Origin: Prevotella sp. UBA4339
Lineage (GTDB): Bacteria > Bacteroidota > Bacteroidia > Bacteroidales > Bacteroidaceae
Direction: 5' to 3'
DNA length: 64,000 bases
Assembly (NCBI GenBank): GCA_002393725.1
Contig: DGTJ01000047.1
Span: 1 to 64,000, forward strand
The translations under genes were made by a program, and so were the position numbers. Of the stretch, positions 1 to 6,063 are shown piece by piece. Position 1 is the stretch's first letter. Each line of letters starts with the position of its first letter. Under the pieces are notes generated by a model. It did not search any database. It worked only from the letters and a program-made list of their open reading frames with translations, and was not told the DNA's origin.

Positions 1-325
1 TAAACTTTGCTCTCAGGTCTGTCAAAACTGGGTCGCGTTTCATCAGTTCACACTCGTGGAAATATTCATCAACATATTGTATATAAGTGTTGATGGTACT
101 GTTTACGTCATTATAATTACTGCCATTAACATTGTAACCTTGTTTGACTTTCTGCTTCTTCTTGTCCCACAGCTTAGGCTCAACTCGGAGTCTGGTTCTA
201 AGATCGATGCGATTGCTACCATGAGTCACTCTTAGGCGTAGAGTGTGCTGGGTTGTCCCATTGGATTTTACCAGTGAGCAGTTCGTATTGTGGATATAAA
301 TCCTATGACCTGTATCTGTCCTCAT
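1..325 (-). CDS. Tyrosine-type site-specific recombinase (integrase), N-terminal part, cut by window edge
   Basis: Reading leftwards from an ATG at 325 there are 108 open codons up to the window edge, so only the N-terminus is visible. It has the lysine-rich LWDKKKQKV stretch and the spacing usual for the arm-binding domain of Bacteroidetes phage/transposon integrases, followed by helices (around NTYIQYVDEYFHE) that look like the start of the SAM-like core-binding domain. The catalytic R-H-R-Y domain lies outside the window. The gene points away from a tRNA-like fragment at 609-623, the usual layout of an integrase next to its own attachment site. The family call rests on overall resemblance because the catalytic part is missing. 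Confidence 0.6.
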   Translation of the reverse strand, partial: MRTDTGHRIYIHNTNCSLVKSNGTTQHTLRLRVTHGSNRIDLRTRLRVEPKLWDKKKQKVKQGYNVNGSNYNDVNSTINTYIQYVDEYFHECELMKRDPVLTDLRAKF

Positions 326-483
326 GTAAATAGTACGTGACTATTCAAAAATAGTTTCTTATACGGAGAACAAATTTACAGATTATTTTTTGTCGGTACG
401 TATAGTTATGTTTACACCTATATATTATTAGGTTATTTTTCGGTTTCCTTGGATATGCGAATTAGGCATATAATACCCGGATT

Positions 484-507
484 ACCCAAAATCAGACCCA
501 AAATCAG
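484..507. repeat. Two tandem 12-bp repeats near the integrase
   Basis: ACCCAAAATCAG occurs twice back to back (484-495, 496-507) between the integrase start and the tRNA-like fragment. Short direct repeats here are typical of integrase or excisionase arm sites; that role is inferred. The rest of 326-483 shows nothing I can name. Confidence 0.6.
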
Positions 508-510
508 GCA

Positions 511-540
511 AAATGATATGAAATGATATGTAATGATAAC
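511..540. repeat. Three tandem 10-bp repeats near the integrase
   Basis: AAATGATATG occurs twice exactly (511-520, 521-530) and once degenerate, as TAATGATAAC (531-540). With the 12-bp repeats just upstream, this forms a five-unit direct-repeat block beside the putative attachment site, suitable for cooperative protein binding. Function is inferred. Confidence 0.6.
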
Positions 541-608
541 GAGTTTAAAGTGGCTCTTAAGGTCAATAAAAACAGAGAGTTACGGTATGATACGGCATAA
601 TAGTCTCC

Positions 609-623
609 ATCCCTCTCTCTCCG
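609..623 (+). other. Putative attachment site: 3' end of a serine tRNA
   Basis: The sequence at 609-623 contains CCC-TCTCTCC-G, the order expected at the 3' end of a tRNA with a GGAGAGA acceptor stem, such as tRNA(Ser): end of the T arm, 3' acceptor strand, discriminator G. No matching 5' half lies upstream, so it is not a functional tRNA. A terminator follows at once, as it would after a real tRNA gene. The simplest reading is attR of an element integrated into a tRNA lying to the left of the window. Which tRNA cannot be proven here. Confidence 0.5.
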
Positions 624-635
624 CTGAGAATTTGA

Positions 636-667
636 AAAAGGGAACCTTGTTGAGGGTTCCCTTTTTT
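636..667 (+). terminator. Rho-independent terminator after the tRNA-like fragment
   Basis: An 11-bp perfect stem (636-646 with 655-665, core GGGAACC/GGTTCCC) with an 8-nt loop is followed by a run of T. It is also A-rich on its left side, so it can serve the smalltalk gene coming from the right. Confidence 0.85.
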
Positions 668-675
668 CTTGTTTA

Positions 676-786
676 CTAAATCGGGCCGTAGCCCAGGCAG
701 CTCGTTGTGCCGAGAGCGGTCAGAGCCGCTGAGATGATACTTGCGATGATCTGTAGGATGGTCTTCCACGTTTCTTTGTTCCTCAT
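676..786 (-). CDS. Smalltalk-family small membrane protein
   Basis: A 36-residue ORF starting at ATG 786. It begins MRNKETWKTILQ, continues with a hydrophobic alanine/isoleucine segment (about residues 13-26) and has a GTTSCLG motif near the end. This is the pattern of the very short Bacteroidetes proteins that NCBI names smalltalk, normally encoded just downstream of an HU-like DNA-binding gene, as here (HU at 1166-1798, same strand). The TSC end resembles a lipoprotein or membrane anchor. No function is known for the family. The match is by pattern and gene context, which agree. Confidence 0.7.
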   Translation of the reverse strand: MRNKETWKTILQIIASIISAALTALGTTSCLGYGPI

Positions 787-875
787 GGTGTTTAGATGTT
801 TTTTTAAGGGTTTAATGACTTTTCTTGGATTTTCCTGCCGAGTGGCAGAGCTGGGCGAGGGGAGTGAGGGTGGCA

Positions 876-947
876 GCTCGGAAGCTCGGAAGTTCGGGAG
901 CTCGGAAGTTCGGAAGCTCGGGAGCTCGGAAGTTCGGGAGCTCGGAA
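876..947. repeat. Nine tandem 8-bp GYTCGGRA repeats
   Basis: Nine uninterrupted 8-bp units fit the consensus GYTCGGRA, differing only by C/T at position 2 and A/G at position 7. They lie between smalltalk and HU, in the 3' region of the HU transcript. Short plus-strand ORFs crossing them are products of the repeat and are not annotated. Confidence 0.9.
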
Positions 948-996
948 GGAGTGAAGGGCGCCTCGTCTTTTTTTCAAGGCTTACCCTTCGTTAGCC

Positions 997-1165
997 CTCC
1001 GATGGCTCAATCTCAATCGTCAGCCTCCGATGCTCAATCTCAATTGTTAGCCTCCGATGGCTCATTCCTTCGTTAGCCTCCGTTGCTCATTCAATCGTCA
1101 GCCTCCGATGCTCAATCTCAATCGTTAGCCTCCGATGCTCATTCCTTCGTTAGCCCTCCGATGGA
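997..1165. repeat. About six tandem degenerate repeats of 25-34 bp
   Basis: Units of the form CCTCCGATGCTCA followed by a C/T/A-rich spacer and CGTTAG or CGTCAG recur about six times directly after the HU stop codon. They vary in length (roughly 25 to 34 bp). The 787-1165 region holds no convincing gene apart from these repeats and the 8-bp array. Confidence 0.8.
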
Positions 1166-1798
1166 TCAATCTCCGTCGCCGTCAGCACCGGGAGTCTGCG
1201 AGCCGCTGTTGCCTGAGTCAGAGCCAGTGCCGGTGTCTGAGCCTGAATCGGTGTTCGAGCCTGAATCGGTGTTCGAGCCGGAGCCAGTGTTTGAGCCGGT
1301 GCTTGAGCCTCCGCTGGTGCTTGAGCCTGAGCCGGTGCTTGAGCCGCTGTTGCCGTCGGTCAGCTCGTCCTGGCTCTTGAGCCACTGCTCGATGTTGATA
1401 AACTCGGCCTTCTTGAGAAACTCTCGCGAGCTGATGTTCTGCTCCTGCTCCTGCTCTGGGAGGAATCGGATGTGGAGTGCGCGGAGGTGCTTGCTTGCGT
1501 TGAAGTCCTCCTTCTTCAGCGATCCGCCCTTCTGGTTTTCGAGGGTGCAGTAGAAGGTGCCGAGGCCCTCGATCTTCACCTTCTTCGACTCGAGGAGCAT
1601 CTCGATGAGGCAGCTGCGGAACTTCTCCAGCACGCCATACACCACGTCGGGGGTATAGATCGACCCGTGCTCTGAGATGTGCTGCGCCAGCTTGCGCGTG
1701 TTGAGAGTCTCGAGCGTCTTGATCTGGGCGAACCACTTGCCGTAGGCGGCGCTCTTGGAGTTCTGGTTCTTCTTCACTTCGTACAAAATCTTTGCCAT
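1166..1798 (-). CDS. HU family (HU-HIG type) DNA-binding protein with Ser/Gly-rich tail
   Basis: 210 residues from ATG 1798. Residues 1 to about 125 resemble the long HU-like proteins of Bacteroidetes: an N-terminal start MAKILYEVKKNQ, a helical part, then VKIEGLGTFYCTLE typical of the HU beta-arm base. Residues about 147-210 are low-complexity Ser/Gly/Thr/Asp with repeats such as GSSTGSGSST and SGSNTDSGS. The DNA encoding the tail is itself repetitive, so the tail probably changes length by slippage. It is followed on the same strand by smalltalk, the usual partner. A promoter at 1984-1992 leaves a leader of about 180 nt. Such HU proteins commonly sit near VirE/DUF3987 genes, as here. Confidence 0.85.
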   Translation of the reverse strand: MAKILYEVKKNQNSKSAAYGKWFAQIKTLETLNTRKLAQHISEHGSIYTPDVVYGVLEKFRSCLIEMLLESKKVKIEGLGTFYCTLENQKGGSLKKEDFNASKHLRALHIRFLPEQEQEQNISSREFLKKAEFINIEQWLKSQDELTDGNSGSSTGSGSSTSGGSSTGSNTGSGSNTDSGSNTDSGSDTGTGSDSGNSGSQTPGADGDGD

Positions 1799-1983
1799 AC
1801 TTCTTAAATGTTTTTCATGGTATTAAACTCGATTTCGGCCAGCTACATCGGGTGGCCGAATCCCGCTTGTGTCTCTCATTTTGATTGCGCGCCTGTCTTC
1901 TGATTGACTTCGTCCATCTCTGTCGCGACTCGGCCATTTGAAAGCGAGCTTTCATGGCTCTCGCAGCTCCATCGATTGACAAT

Positions 1984-1992
1984 GCAAAGGTA
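1984..1992 (-). promoter_or_regulatory. Bacteroidetes -7 element for HU
   Basis: TACCTTTGC on the minus strand matches the Bacteroidetes -7 consensus TAnnTTTG. It would start an RNA about 180 nt upstream of the HU start codon. Confidence 0.6.
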
Positions 1993-2150
1993 CAACATTT
2001 TTTGTGCGCTTCCAAATTTCGGGCATCGATTTGGGGCGATTTTCAGCACGAATTTGACGAATTTGAACGAACCGTAATACACGATGCTCGAATCCGTAAT
2101 TTTCGGCCCTCGAAGATTACTTTTCGTCGATAGCGGGCAAGGTGACATGG

Positions 2151-2182
2151 TTGTCACATTGTAACAATGTAACTTTGTAACA
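2151..2182 (+). repeat. Iteron-like array 1: four 8-bp TTGTAACA units
   Basis: Four consecutive 8-mers: TTGTCACA, TTGTAACA, ATGTAACT, TTGTAACA, bordered by TTAAGC. The same architecture recurs inverted at 2283-2314 and direct at 8422-8453. The 8-bp period gives no gene product. Binding sites for a regulator or a replication/partition protein are the plausible roles. Confidence 0.85.
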
Positions 2183-2214
2183 TTAAGCCCATGTCGAAGT
2201 GCAGACGATAATAA

Positions 2215-2252
2215 TTAGAATATATAATAATTATAATTATTATATATTCTAA
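2215..2252. repeat. Perfect 38-bp A/T palindrome
   Basis: Positions 2215-2233 are the exact reverse complement of 2234-2252, with no loop and A/T only apart from one G/C pair near each end. It lies between the two opposing 8-bp arrays (2151-2182 and 2283-2314). It could extrude a cruciform or be a dimeric-protein site. 1799-2392 contains no convincing gene. Confidence 0.9.
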
Positions 2253-2282
2253 AGCATAATTGACACAAATTGAAAATCCTTA

Positions 2283-2314
2283 TTGTTACATTGTTACAAA
2301 GTTACAATGTGACA
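2283..2314 (-). repeat. Iteron-like array 2: four inverted 8-bp units
   Basis: TTGTTACA, TTGTTACA, AAGTTACA, ATGTGACA: the reverse complement of the array 1 motif, again four units in strict 8-bp register, ending in GTGACA as array 1 begins in GTCACA. It lies about 40 bp upstream of the toxin-antitoxin promoter. Confidence 0.85.
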
Positions 2315-2354
2315 AAAAAACGATAAAAAGCATTGCTATATAAATAAAATGTAT

Positions 2355-2363
2355 TATCTTTGC
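2355..2363 (+). promoter_or_regulatory. Bacteroidetes -7 element for the toxin-antitoxin operon
   Basis: TATCTTTGC fits the TAnnTTTG consensus and lies 30 nt before the antitoxin ATG at 2393. It rules out the earlier in-frame ATG at 2360, which overlaps the element. Confidence 0.75.
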
Positions 2364-2392
2364 AATCGAAAACATTTAATTGTATTACACTT

Positions 2393-2647
2393 ATGGCAAC
2401 AACAATTATCAGAAAGCCAGCCTCATTCCGACTCAGGGCCGACCTGCTGGAGAAACTGAGGAGCAACGCAGTCAGAGAAAACCGTACACTCAACAACTAC
2501 GTGGAGAGTGTGCTGCTCGACTACATTTATAATGAGCCTAACGAAACGACTATGGCAGCCATCAGGGAAGCCATGTCGGGCCGTAACCCTAACAAGGTCT
2601 ACGACAATGTGGACGATATGTTTAACGACATTCTGAACGAAGAATGA
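2393..2647 (+). CDS. Type II antitoxin, ribbon-helix-helix (RelB/DinJ-like)
   Basis: 84 residues. SFRLRADLLEKLRSNAVREN followed by RTLNNYVESVLLDYI has the beta-strand, helix, helix pattern of ribbon-helix-helix DNA-binding antitoxins; the acidic C-terminus (DNVDDMFNDILNEE) is the expected toxin-binding part. The stop codon overlaps the toxin start by four bases (ATGA), the usual coupling. The family predicts that the pair represses its own promoter at 2355-2363. ATG 2393 was chosen because an upstream ATG lies within the promoter. The DNA-binding fold is more certain than the exact antitoxin subfamily. Confidence 0.8.
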   Translation: MATTIIRKPASFRLRADLLEKLRSNAVRENRTLNNYVESVLLDYIYNEPNETTMAAIREAMSGRNPNKVYDNVDDMFNDILNEE

Positions 2648-2916
2648 AGAAACTACAGCCTACTACCCAGTATAAGAAAGATCTGAAGCGGTATAAGAAT
2701 AATCCTCAGAAATTGTCCGATCTGAAAGAAGTGCTCAAAATGCTTCAGAACGAGCAGCCCATTCCTGCAGATTATCTCCCGCATCCGCTAAGCGGAAAAT
2801 ACAAAGGCTGTCTGGAGTGTCACATCAATGGTGACTTCCTGCTGATATGGTATGACAAGAATAGAGACATCATCAAGTTGGTACGACTGGGTAGCCATAG
2901 TGAGTTGTTCAAGTAG
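2644..2916 (+). CDS. YafQ-family mRNA interferase toxin (RelE superfamily)
   Basis: 90 residues, the normal size for the family. The conserved run from PHPLSG through CHINGDFLLIW to LGSHSELF matches YafQ. The residues corresponding to the E. coli YafQ active site are present as His47, His60, Asp64, His85 and Phe89. YafQ enzymes cleave mRNA on the ribosome, and here the toxin should be held by the antitoxin encoded just upstream with a four-base overlap. All key residues are intact, so the toxin is probably active. No other toxin family fits as well. Confidence 0.88.
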   Translation: MKKLQPTTQYKKDLKRYKNNPQKLSDLKEVLKMLQNEQPIPADYLPHPLSGKYKGCLECHINGDFLLIWYDKNRDIIKLVRLGSHSELFK

Positions 2917-2938
2917 TCAGATTCAAAAAAACGAGGGA

Positions 2939-3073
2939 ATGATTGAAGTGAAAAAGAATCTAGAAGACGAACTCCGTGGTGCACTCATCGAGGCGAAGGA
3001 GTCGATAGATGGTAAACGGAAGTTAAACATACTTGACAATCTGATTAATGAGCTTCGAGAGCCAGTTGACTAG
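2939..3073 (+). CDS. Small helical protein of unknown function after the toxin
   Basis: 44 residues from ATG 2939, preceded by GAGGGA, a reasonable ribosome site. The sequence is strongly helical and charged (MIEVKKNLEDELRGALIEAK, later LDNLINELREPVD). It starts 22 nt after the toxin stop, so it may be a third gene of the operon. I do not recognise the family. It may also be a remnant of a neighbouring gene. Confidence 0.4.
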   Translation: MIEVKKNLEDELRGALIEAKESIDGKRKLNILDNLINELREPVD

Positions 3074-3136
3074 GACACAATTGAAGGCTGTGGATATAAA
3101 GGAAGAAGAAAACGAATCGGATAAATATTCACAAAC

Positions 3137-3324
3137 ATGAAAAGAGCAAGAGTGACGCCAATTGAGTTGTCAGAAGAACAAGAAATGTTTTTCATTGATA
3201 CGTGGGAAAACAATCGTTGTGATACAGCGAGAGTTATTCTATAAAACCTCTTATCAAAAAGATGCTGGAGATAGAACCTGACAAACTAGAATTAGTGAAG
3301 ACGATCATCAATTATAAGTCGTGA
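3137..3324 (+). pseudogene. Possible small frameshifted gene remnant
   Basis: An ORF of 35 codons starts at ATG 3137 and stops at 3244. Directly after it another frame continues with protein-like sequence (PLIKKMLEIEPDKLELVKTI) to a stop at 3324. A single-base change near 3240 would join the two into about 62 residues. I do not recognise the product. 3074-3387 contains nothing else I can name. Confidence 0.25.
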
Positions 3325-3387
3325 ATCGCAAAATTCGTTTATTATAAATAGAACAAGAATTCTGATAATAACCAGATAAGTAAAAGT

Positions 3388-4698
3388 ATGGATTATAATC
3401 TCAGTTACCCAAACGTAACATATAGAAAGCGAGTGTTGCCTCAATTGCTACATAATGGCAGCGTGGTAGCTTTCAGGTCATGGCTGTATGACAGACCTCG
3501 GACAGGTATTATTGTGATGGAATCTCCAGGTTGGATGCTCGCAGCAGTTAATCTCTACGAAGAAGAAGGACGAATATGGTATTTTGACGAGATGCCCAAG
3601 GATATTGAACTGTATGAAGCCAATGAAGAAGAGACTCTATGGGGATTAGCATATTACCTTGATTATTATTACACTGATAATGAGGAGTACAGGGGTGTTC
3701 ATCCCCTAATAGCATTTATTAATCAAGAATGCCCTAAGAATGCTGGCAACAGTTGGGGTGCAGTCTCCCTGTGTGAGGATATGCTTACAAAGGTACCCGA
3801 TTTGTTTGATAAAGCAGAGTGGACCGGAATCAAGAATACTCTCAGCCAGCTCATTATGCAGGAGAGTGGACTTCAGTATGACCGTTTCCGTATTGAATAC
3901 TACTGCTTTCTGATAGGTGTGCTAATGATTGCAGAGCATGAGGAAGATGCTTTCAGGCGCAAAGAGATGATTCAATTGTTCAGAAAGAACTGGGGCCAGC
4001 TTTCCTGGATGTATGGTATTGGCATAGGGCGCGTACTTGGTTCGGCTTTGCACAACTTTACGGCCGTTATTAACCAAACGACTCAAAACAGTCGTAAGCA
4101 TTATCTGCACCTGTATCTACCTCTTGCTGAGTATTTTATAGACAAGATCTGCAAGTATAATGACGACAAACGAGAAAAGTTGCAGGAAGCCATCAGGAAG
4201 GCAAAGGTAATAGAGGCTCGTGAAAAGCAGGAACCCGACCTTGATGAACTTTATGGCATTCTGTTCCCCAAGCATTCTTTGGAGGCATTGTCCGCAAACC
4301 GTCCTGCCGCCACCATTGCAGAGATGCGTCAGGAGATGGCAGCCCAAGAGCAGAAGATATCATCACTGGAGAGTCGGTTGTCGGCAAGCATCTCCGAATT
4401 TAACCGCAGGTATGAGGCTCTGTTGCATTCTTTTGAGGCACTGGTTAAGGTATCCATCACATTTGATGAAATCAAGAAGGGCTTGAAGGAACTGTCTCGA
4501 ACGACTGCTGAGGGTGTACTTGAAAAGTTGTCAATAACACTTGCTGACAATAAAAGGTTTATGGACGAGTTACCCAGATTGCGGGAGTTTGTGAAAGAGA
4601 ACGATAAGCCCTCAGAGGTTCACAATCATTTCGAGAAAGAGAGCGGTTGCCAAGTGTTCAATGGCCCCGTATCAGGACAATTTAATAAGAAACAATAA
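3388..4698 (+). CDS. Unknown protein with coiled coil and C-terminal NHFE/CQVFNGP motif
   Basis: 436 residues, no signal peptide. The N-terminal two thirds (to about 300) are rich in Trp/Tyr and mixed in structure; I recognise no enzyme motif. Residues about 309-405 are predicted helical or coiled coil (EMRQEMAAQEQKISSLESRL). The last 25 residues carry NHFE-x4-CQVFNGP-V-SG at 413-430. The next gene, 9 nt downstream, has the same motif at its N-terminus (residues 12-29), so the two are almost certainly co-expressed and probably interact or share a docking element. No function is proposed. The accessory neighbourhood (toxin-antitoxin, VirE/DUF3987) makes a mobile-element or conflict role possible but unproven. 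Confidence 0.75.
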   Translation: MDYNLSYPNVTYRKRVLPQLLHNGSVVAFRSWLYDRPRTGIIVMESPGWMLAAVNLYEEEGRIWYFDEMPKDIELYEANEEETLWGLAYYLDYYYTDNEEYRGVHPLIAFINQECPKNAGNSWGAVSLCEDMLTKVPDLFDKAEWTGIKNTLSQLIMQESGLQYDRFRIEYYCFLIGVLMIAEHEEDAFRRKEMIQLFRKNWGQLSWMYGIGIGRVLGSALHNFTAVINQTTQNSRKHYLHLYLPLAEYFIDKICKYNDDKREKLQEAIRKAKVIEAREKQEPDLDELYGILFPKHSLEALSANRPAATIAEMRQEMAAQEQKISSLESRLSASISEFNRRYEALLHSFEALVKVSITFDEIKKGLKELSRTTAEGVLEKLSITLADNKRFMDELPRLREFVKENDKPSEVHNHFEKESGCQVFNGPVSGQFNKKQ

Positions 4699-4707
4699 TA
4701 ATAAGGT

Positions 4708-5103
4708 ATGGAAGAAGAAAAGAAGAAGAGTGATATAACCAATCATTTTGAAGCAGGGGCAAACTGCCAAGTATTCAATGGCCCGATTAGCGGCTGCGTG
4801 TTTGCGATGCCTGGCGCCAACATTACACAGAATCCTGTTCAGCCGTCAGCGCAACTTAACGACCAGCAGCAAGACGTGGTTGAGAAACTGAAGCCAATGT
4901 TCTATGGGCAGGTAGAGGATGCGAAAACTTTCCTTGTGAGCATTCAAGGAATGAAGCCTACCCAGATAACCGACAAGGTAAACCAGTTGGTAAGGGAGAA
5001 AAAAATATCGGATATGTCGAAGCATCGCGATTTGTGGAAGGTGCTTCACGACTGCGGTATTTATGACAAATCGGAATCAAACTGGAATATGCAAGTGAAG
5101 TAA
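4708..5103 (+). CDS. Unknown protein with N-terminal NHFE/CQVFNGP motif
   Basis: 131 residues. Residues 12-29 are NHFE-x4-CQVFNGP-I-SG, nearly identical to the C-terminus of the preceding protein, followed by a Gly/Pro stretch (VFAMPGANITQN). From about residue 50 the protein looks helical, with a small domain ending in DLWKVLHDCGIYDKSESNW. I have the impression of similar endings in other uncharacterised Bacteroidetes accessory proteins but cannot name the family. The gene starts 9 nt after its neighbour and is followed by a terminator at 5129-5158, so the two genes form one unit. Confidence 0.72.
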   Translation: MEEEKKKSDITNHFEAGANCQVFNGPISGCVFAMPGANITQNPVQPSAQLNDQQQDVVEKLKPMFYGQVEDAKTFLVSIQGMKPTQITDKVNQLVREKKISDMSKHRDLWKVLHDCGIYDKSESNWNMQVK

Positions 5104-5128
5104 TCACCAAACTTTATAACTCAAAAAT

Positions 5129-5158
5129 GGGGAATCGAAGCAATCGGTTCCCCTTTTT
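5129..5158 (+). terminator. Rho-independent terminator
   Basis: GGGGAA (5129-5134) pairs with TTCCCC (5148-5153), with CGA/TCG inside, followed by TTTTT. It closes the two-gene unit ending at 5103. Confidence 0.8.
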
Positions 5159-5167
5159 CGTACCAGT

Positions 5168-5216
5168 ACTTGTACGAATACTTGTGTAGCACTTGTAATT
5201 ACTTGTATTTACGTGT
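5168..5216. repeat. Five helically phased ACTTGT repeats
   Basis: ACTTGT starts at 5168, 5180, 5191 and 5201, and ACGTGT at 5211: spacing 12, 11, 10, 10 bp, so all lie on about the same face of the helix. They end about 50 bp upstream of the promoter at 5267-5275, which suggests an activator or repressor operator. Confidence 0.65.
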
Positions 5217-5266
5217 GTTTCAGATAGTTATGCTTTATAATATTGGGAATGCAACAATAATCTCCG

Positions 5267-5275
5267 TACCTTTGC
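5267..5275 (+). promoter_or_regulatory. Bacteroidetes -7 element for the DUF3987 operon
   Basis: TACCTTTGC fits TAnnTTTG. The predicted RNA has a leader of roughly 330 nt before the 148-residue gene at 5617 and would also carry the small ORF at 5347-5502. Confidence 0.65.
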
Positions 5276-5346
5276 ATCGTCTTCCGAGATATGCAGCCGA
5301 TAAGTGAGCGGGCTATCCTTAGAGAAGCGGGAGCAAGGGAAAAAGT

Positions 5347-5502
5347 ATGTATAAAAGAATAGTTGACAAAGACAGGTACTGTGCAGACATGGCCAAGATG
5401 GCCCGACGACAGTTGGCGCTGATCGACCAGTGCAGGATGCGCAAAACGGGAGGCAAAGGAGTAGCGAACCAACCCTTCTATGTACAGTTTCTTAACCGCT
5501 AA
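5347..5502 (+). CDS. Possible 51-residue basic small protein
   Basis: An ATG ORF inside the leader of the operon, starting MYKRIVDKDRYCADMAKMAR and ending VQFLNR. It is basic and has two cysteines. It is preceded by the purine-rich GCGGGAGCAAGGG. It lies downstream of the promoter at 5267, so it would be transcribed. I do not recognise it, and it may be only a leader peptide or chance. Otherwise 5104-5616 holds the terminator, the ACTTGT repeats and the promoter. Confidence 0.35.
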   Translation: MYKRIVDKDRYCADMAKMARRQLALIDQCRMRKTGGKGVANQPFYVQFLNR

Positions 5503-5616
5503 CAAATTTCAAGTTTAACTCTGAGTTGAGGTGAACGGAGTCTCGCGAGATTTCAATCACAAATCGAAAGGTGGCCACCCTTCTGAAGCTTCGCTCAACC
5601 AAAATTCAGAACAACA

Positions 5617-6063
5617 ATGAATCCACAGAAATTTAACGAACAGATTTTGAATAACGCACTCCAGATGGACGCAAGTGTTAACTTCCAGTTGAATGGCAAC
5701 ATGCTGATTGTGCCTTGCCCGTGGGAGGATGACAAGGAGGTGACTAACGGTGAGCGTGTACGTTATCGTGGTGGCATCGAGGTGGATGCCGACGGTCGCA
5801 CCAGAGTGAAGCGTTACAAGGATGGCAGCAGAGGGCCACTCCACGAGACTCTTTACGAGACAGCCCACGGAGCGGTGAAGATGACCCGTCCGCAGATACG
5901 TCCTTACAACGGTCGACGCCGTATTGACGAGGAATACGTCTATGTCACCTTCAAGTTCCCGAAGAAATACGGGCTGGCGCTGACCAAGGCTCTCTATCAG
6001 GAGGAAGCCGACGAGATTATGTCTTACTTTAAAACAAGAAAGGAGGAAACGATATGGAAATGA
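5617..6063 (+). CDS. Uncharacterised protein upstream of the VirE-like/DUF3987 gene
   Basis: 148 residues, soluble, charged, no signal peptide. Features include PCPWEDDKEV near residue 33, an Arg/Gly-rich middle (RYRGGIEVDADGRTRVKRYK) and a C-terminal part with EEYVYVTFKFPKKYG. I do not recognise a domain. Its stop codon overlaps the next gene, the DUF3987 protein, by a few bases, so the two are translationally coupled and presumably work together. A role as DNA- or RNA-binding partner would fit the basic composition but is inference only. Confidence 0.7.
   Translation: MNPQKFNEQILNNALQMDASVNFQLNGNMLIVPCPWEDDKEVTNGERVRYRGGIEVDADGRTRVKRYKDGSRGPLHETLYETAHGAVKMTRPQIRPYNGRRRIDEEYVYVTFKFPKKYGLALTKALYQEEADEIMSYFKTRKEETIWK

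Noticed and set aside
600..625. Functional tRNA(Ser)
   Set aside because: Only the 3' acceptor and T-arm end is present, with no 5' half in the preceding sequence.
1083..1553. 156-residue plus-strand ORF rich in Glu-Pro repeats
   Set aside because: It is the antisense of the HU tail and adjoining tandem repeats; the HU frame on the other strand is a recognised family.
1815..2157. Two overlapping minus-strand ORFs of 66 and 93 residues upstream of HU
   Set aside because: They cross the HU promoter and the start of array 1 and show no family or signal features.
2852..2938. Upstream extension of the 44-residue ORF to ATG 2852
   Set aside because: It would overlap most of the toxin C-terminus in another frame; the toxin frame is clearly coding.
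5209..5505. 98-residue minus-strand ORF
   Set aside because: It crosses the phased repeats and the promoter, has a non-ATG start and no recognisable sequence.
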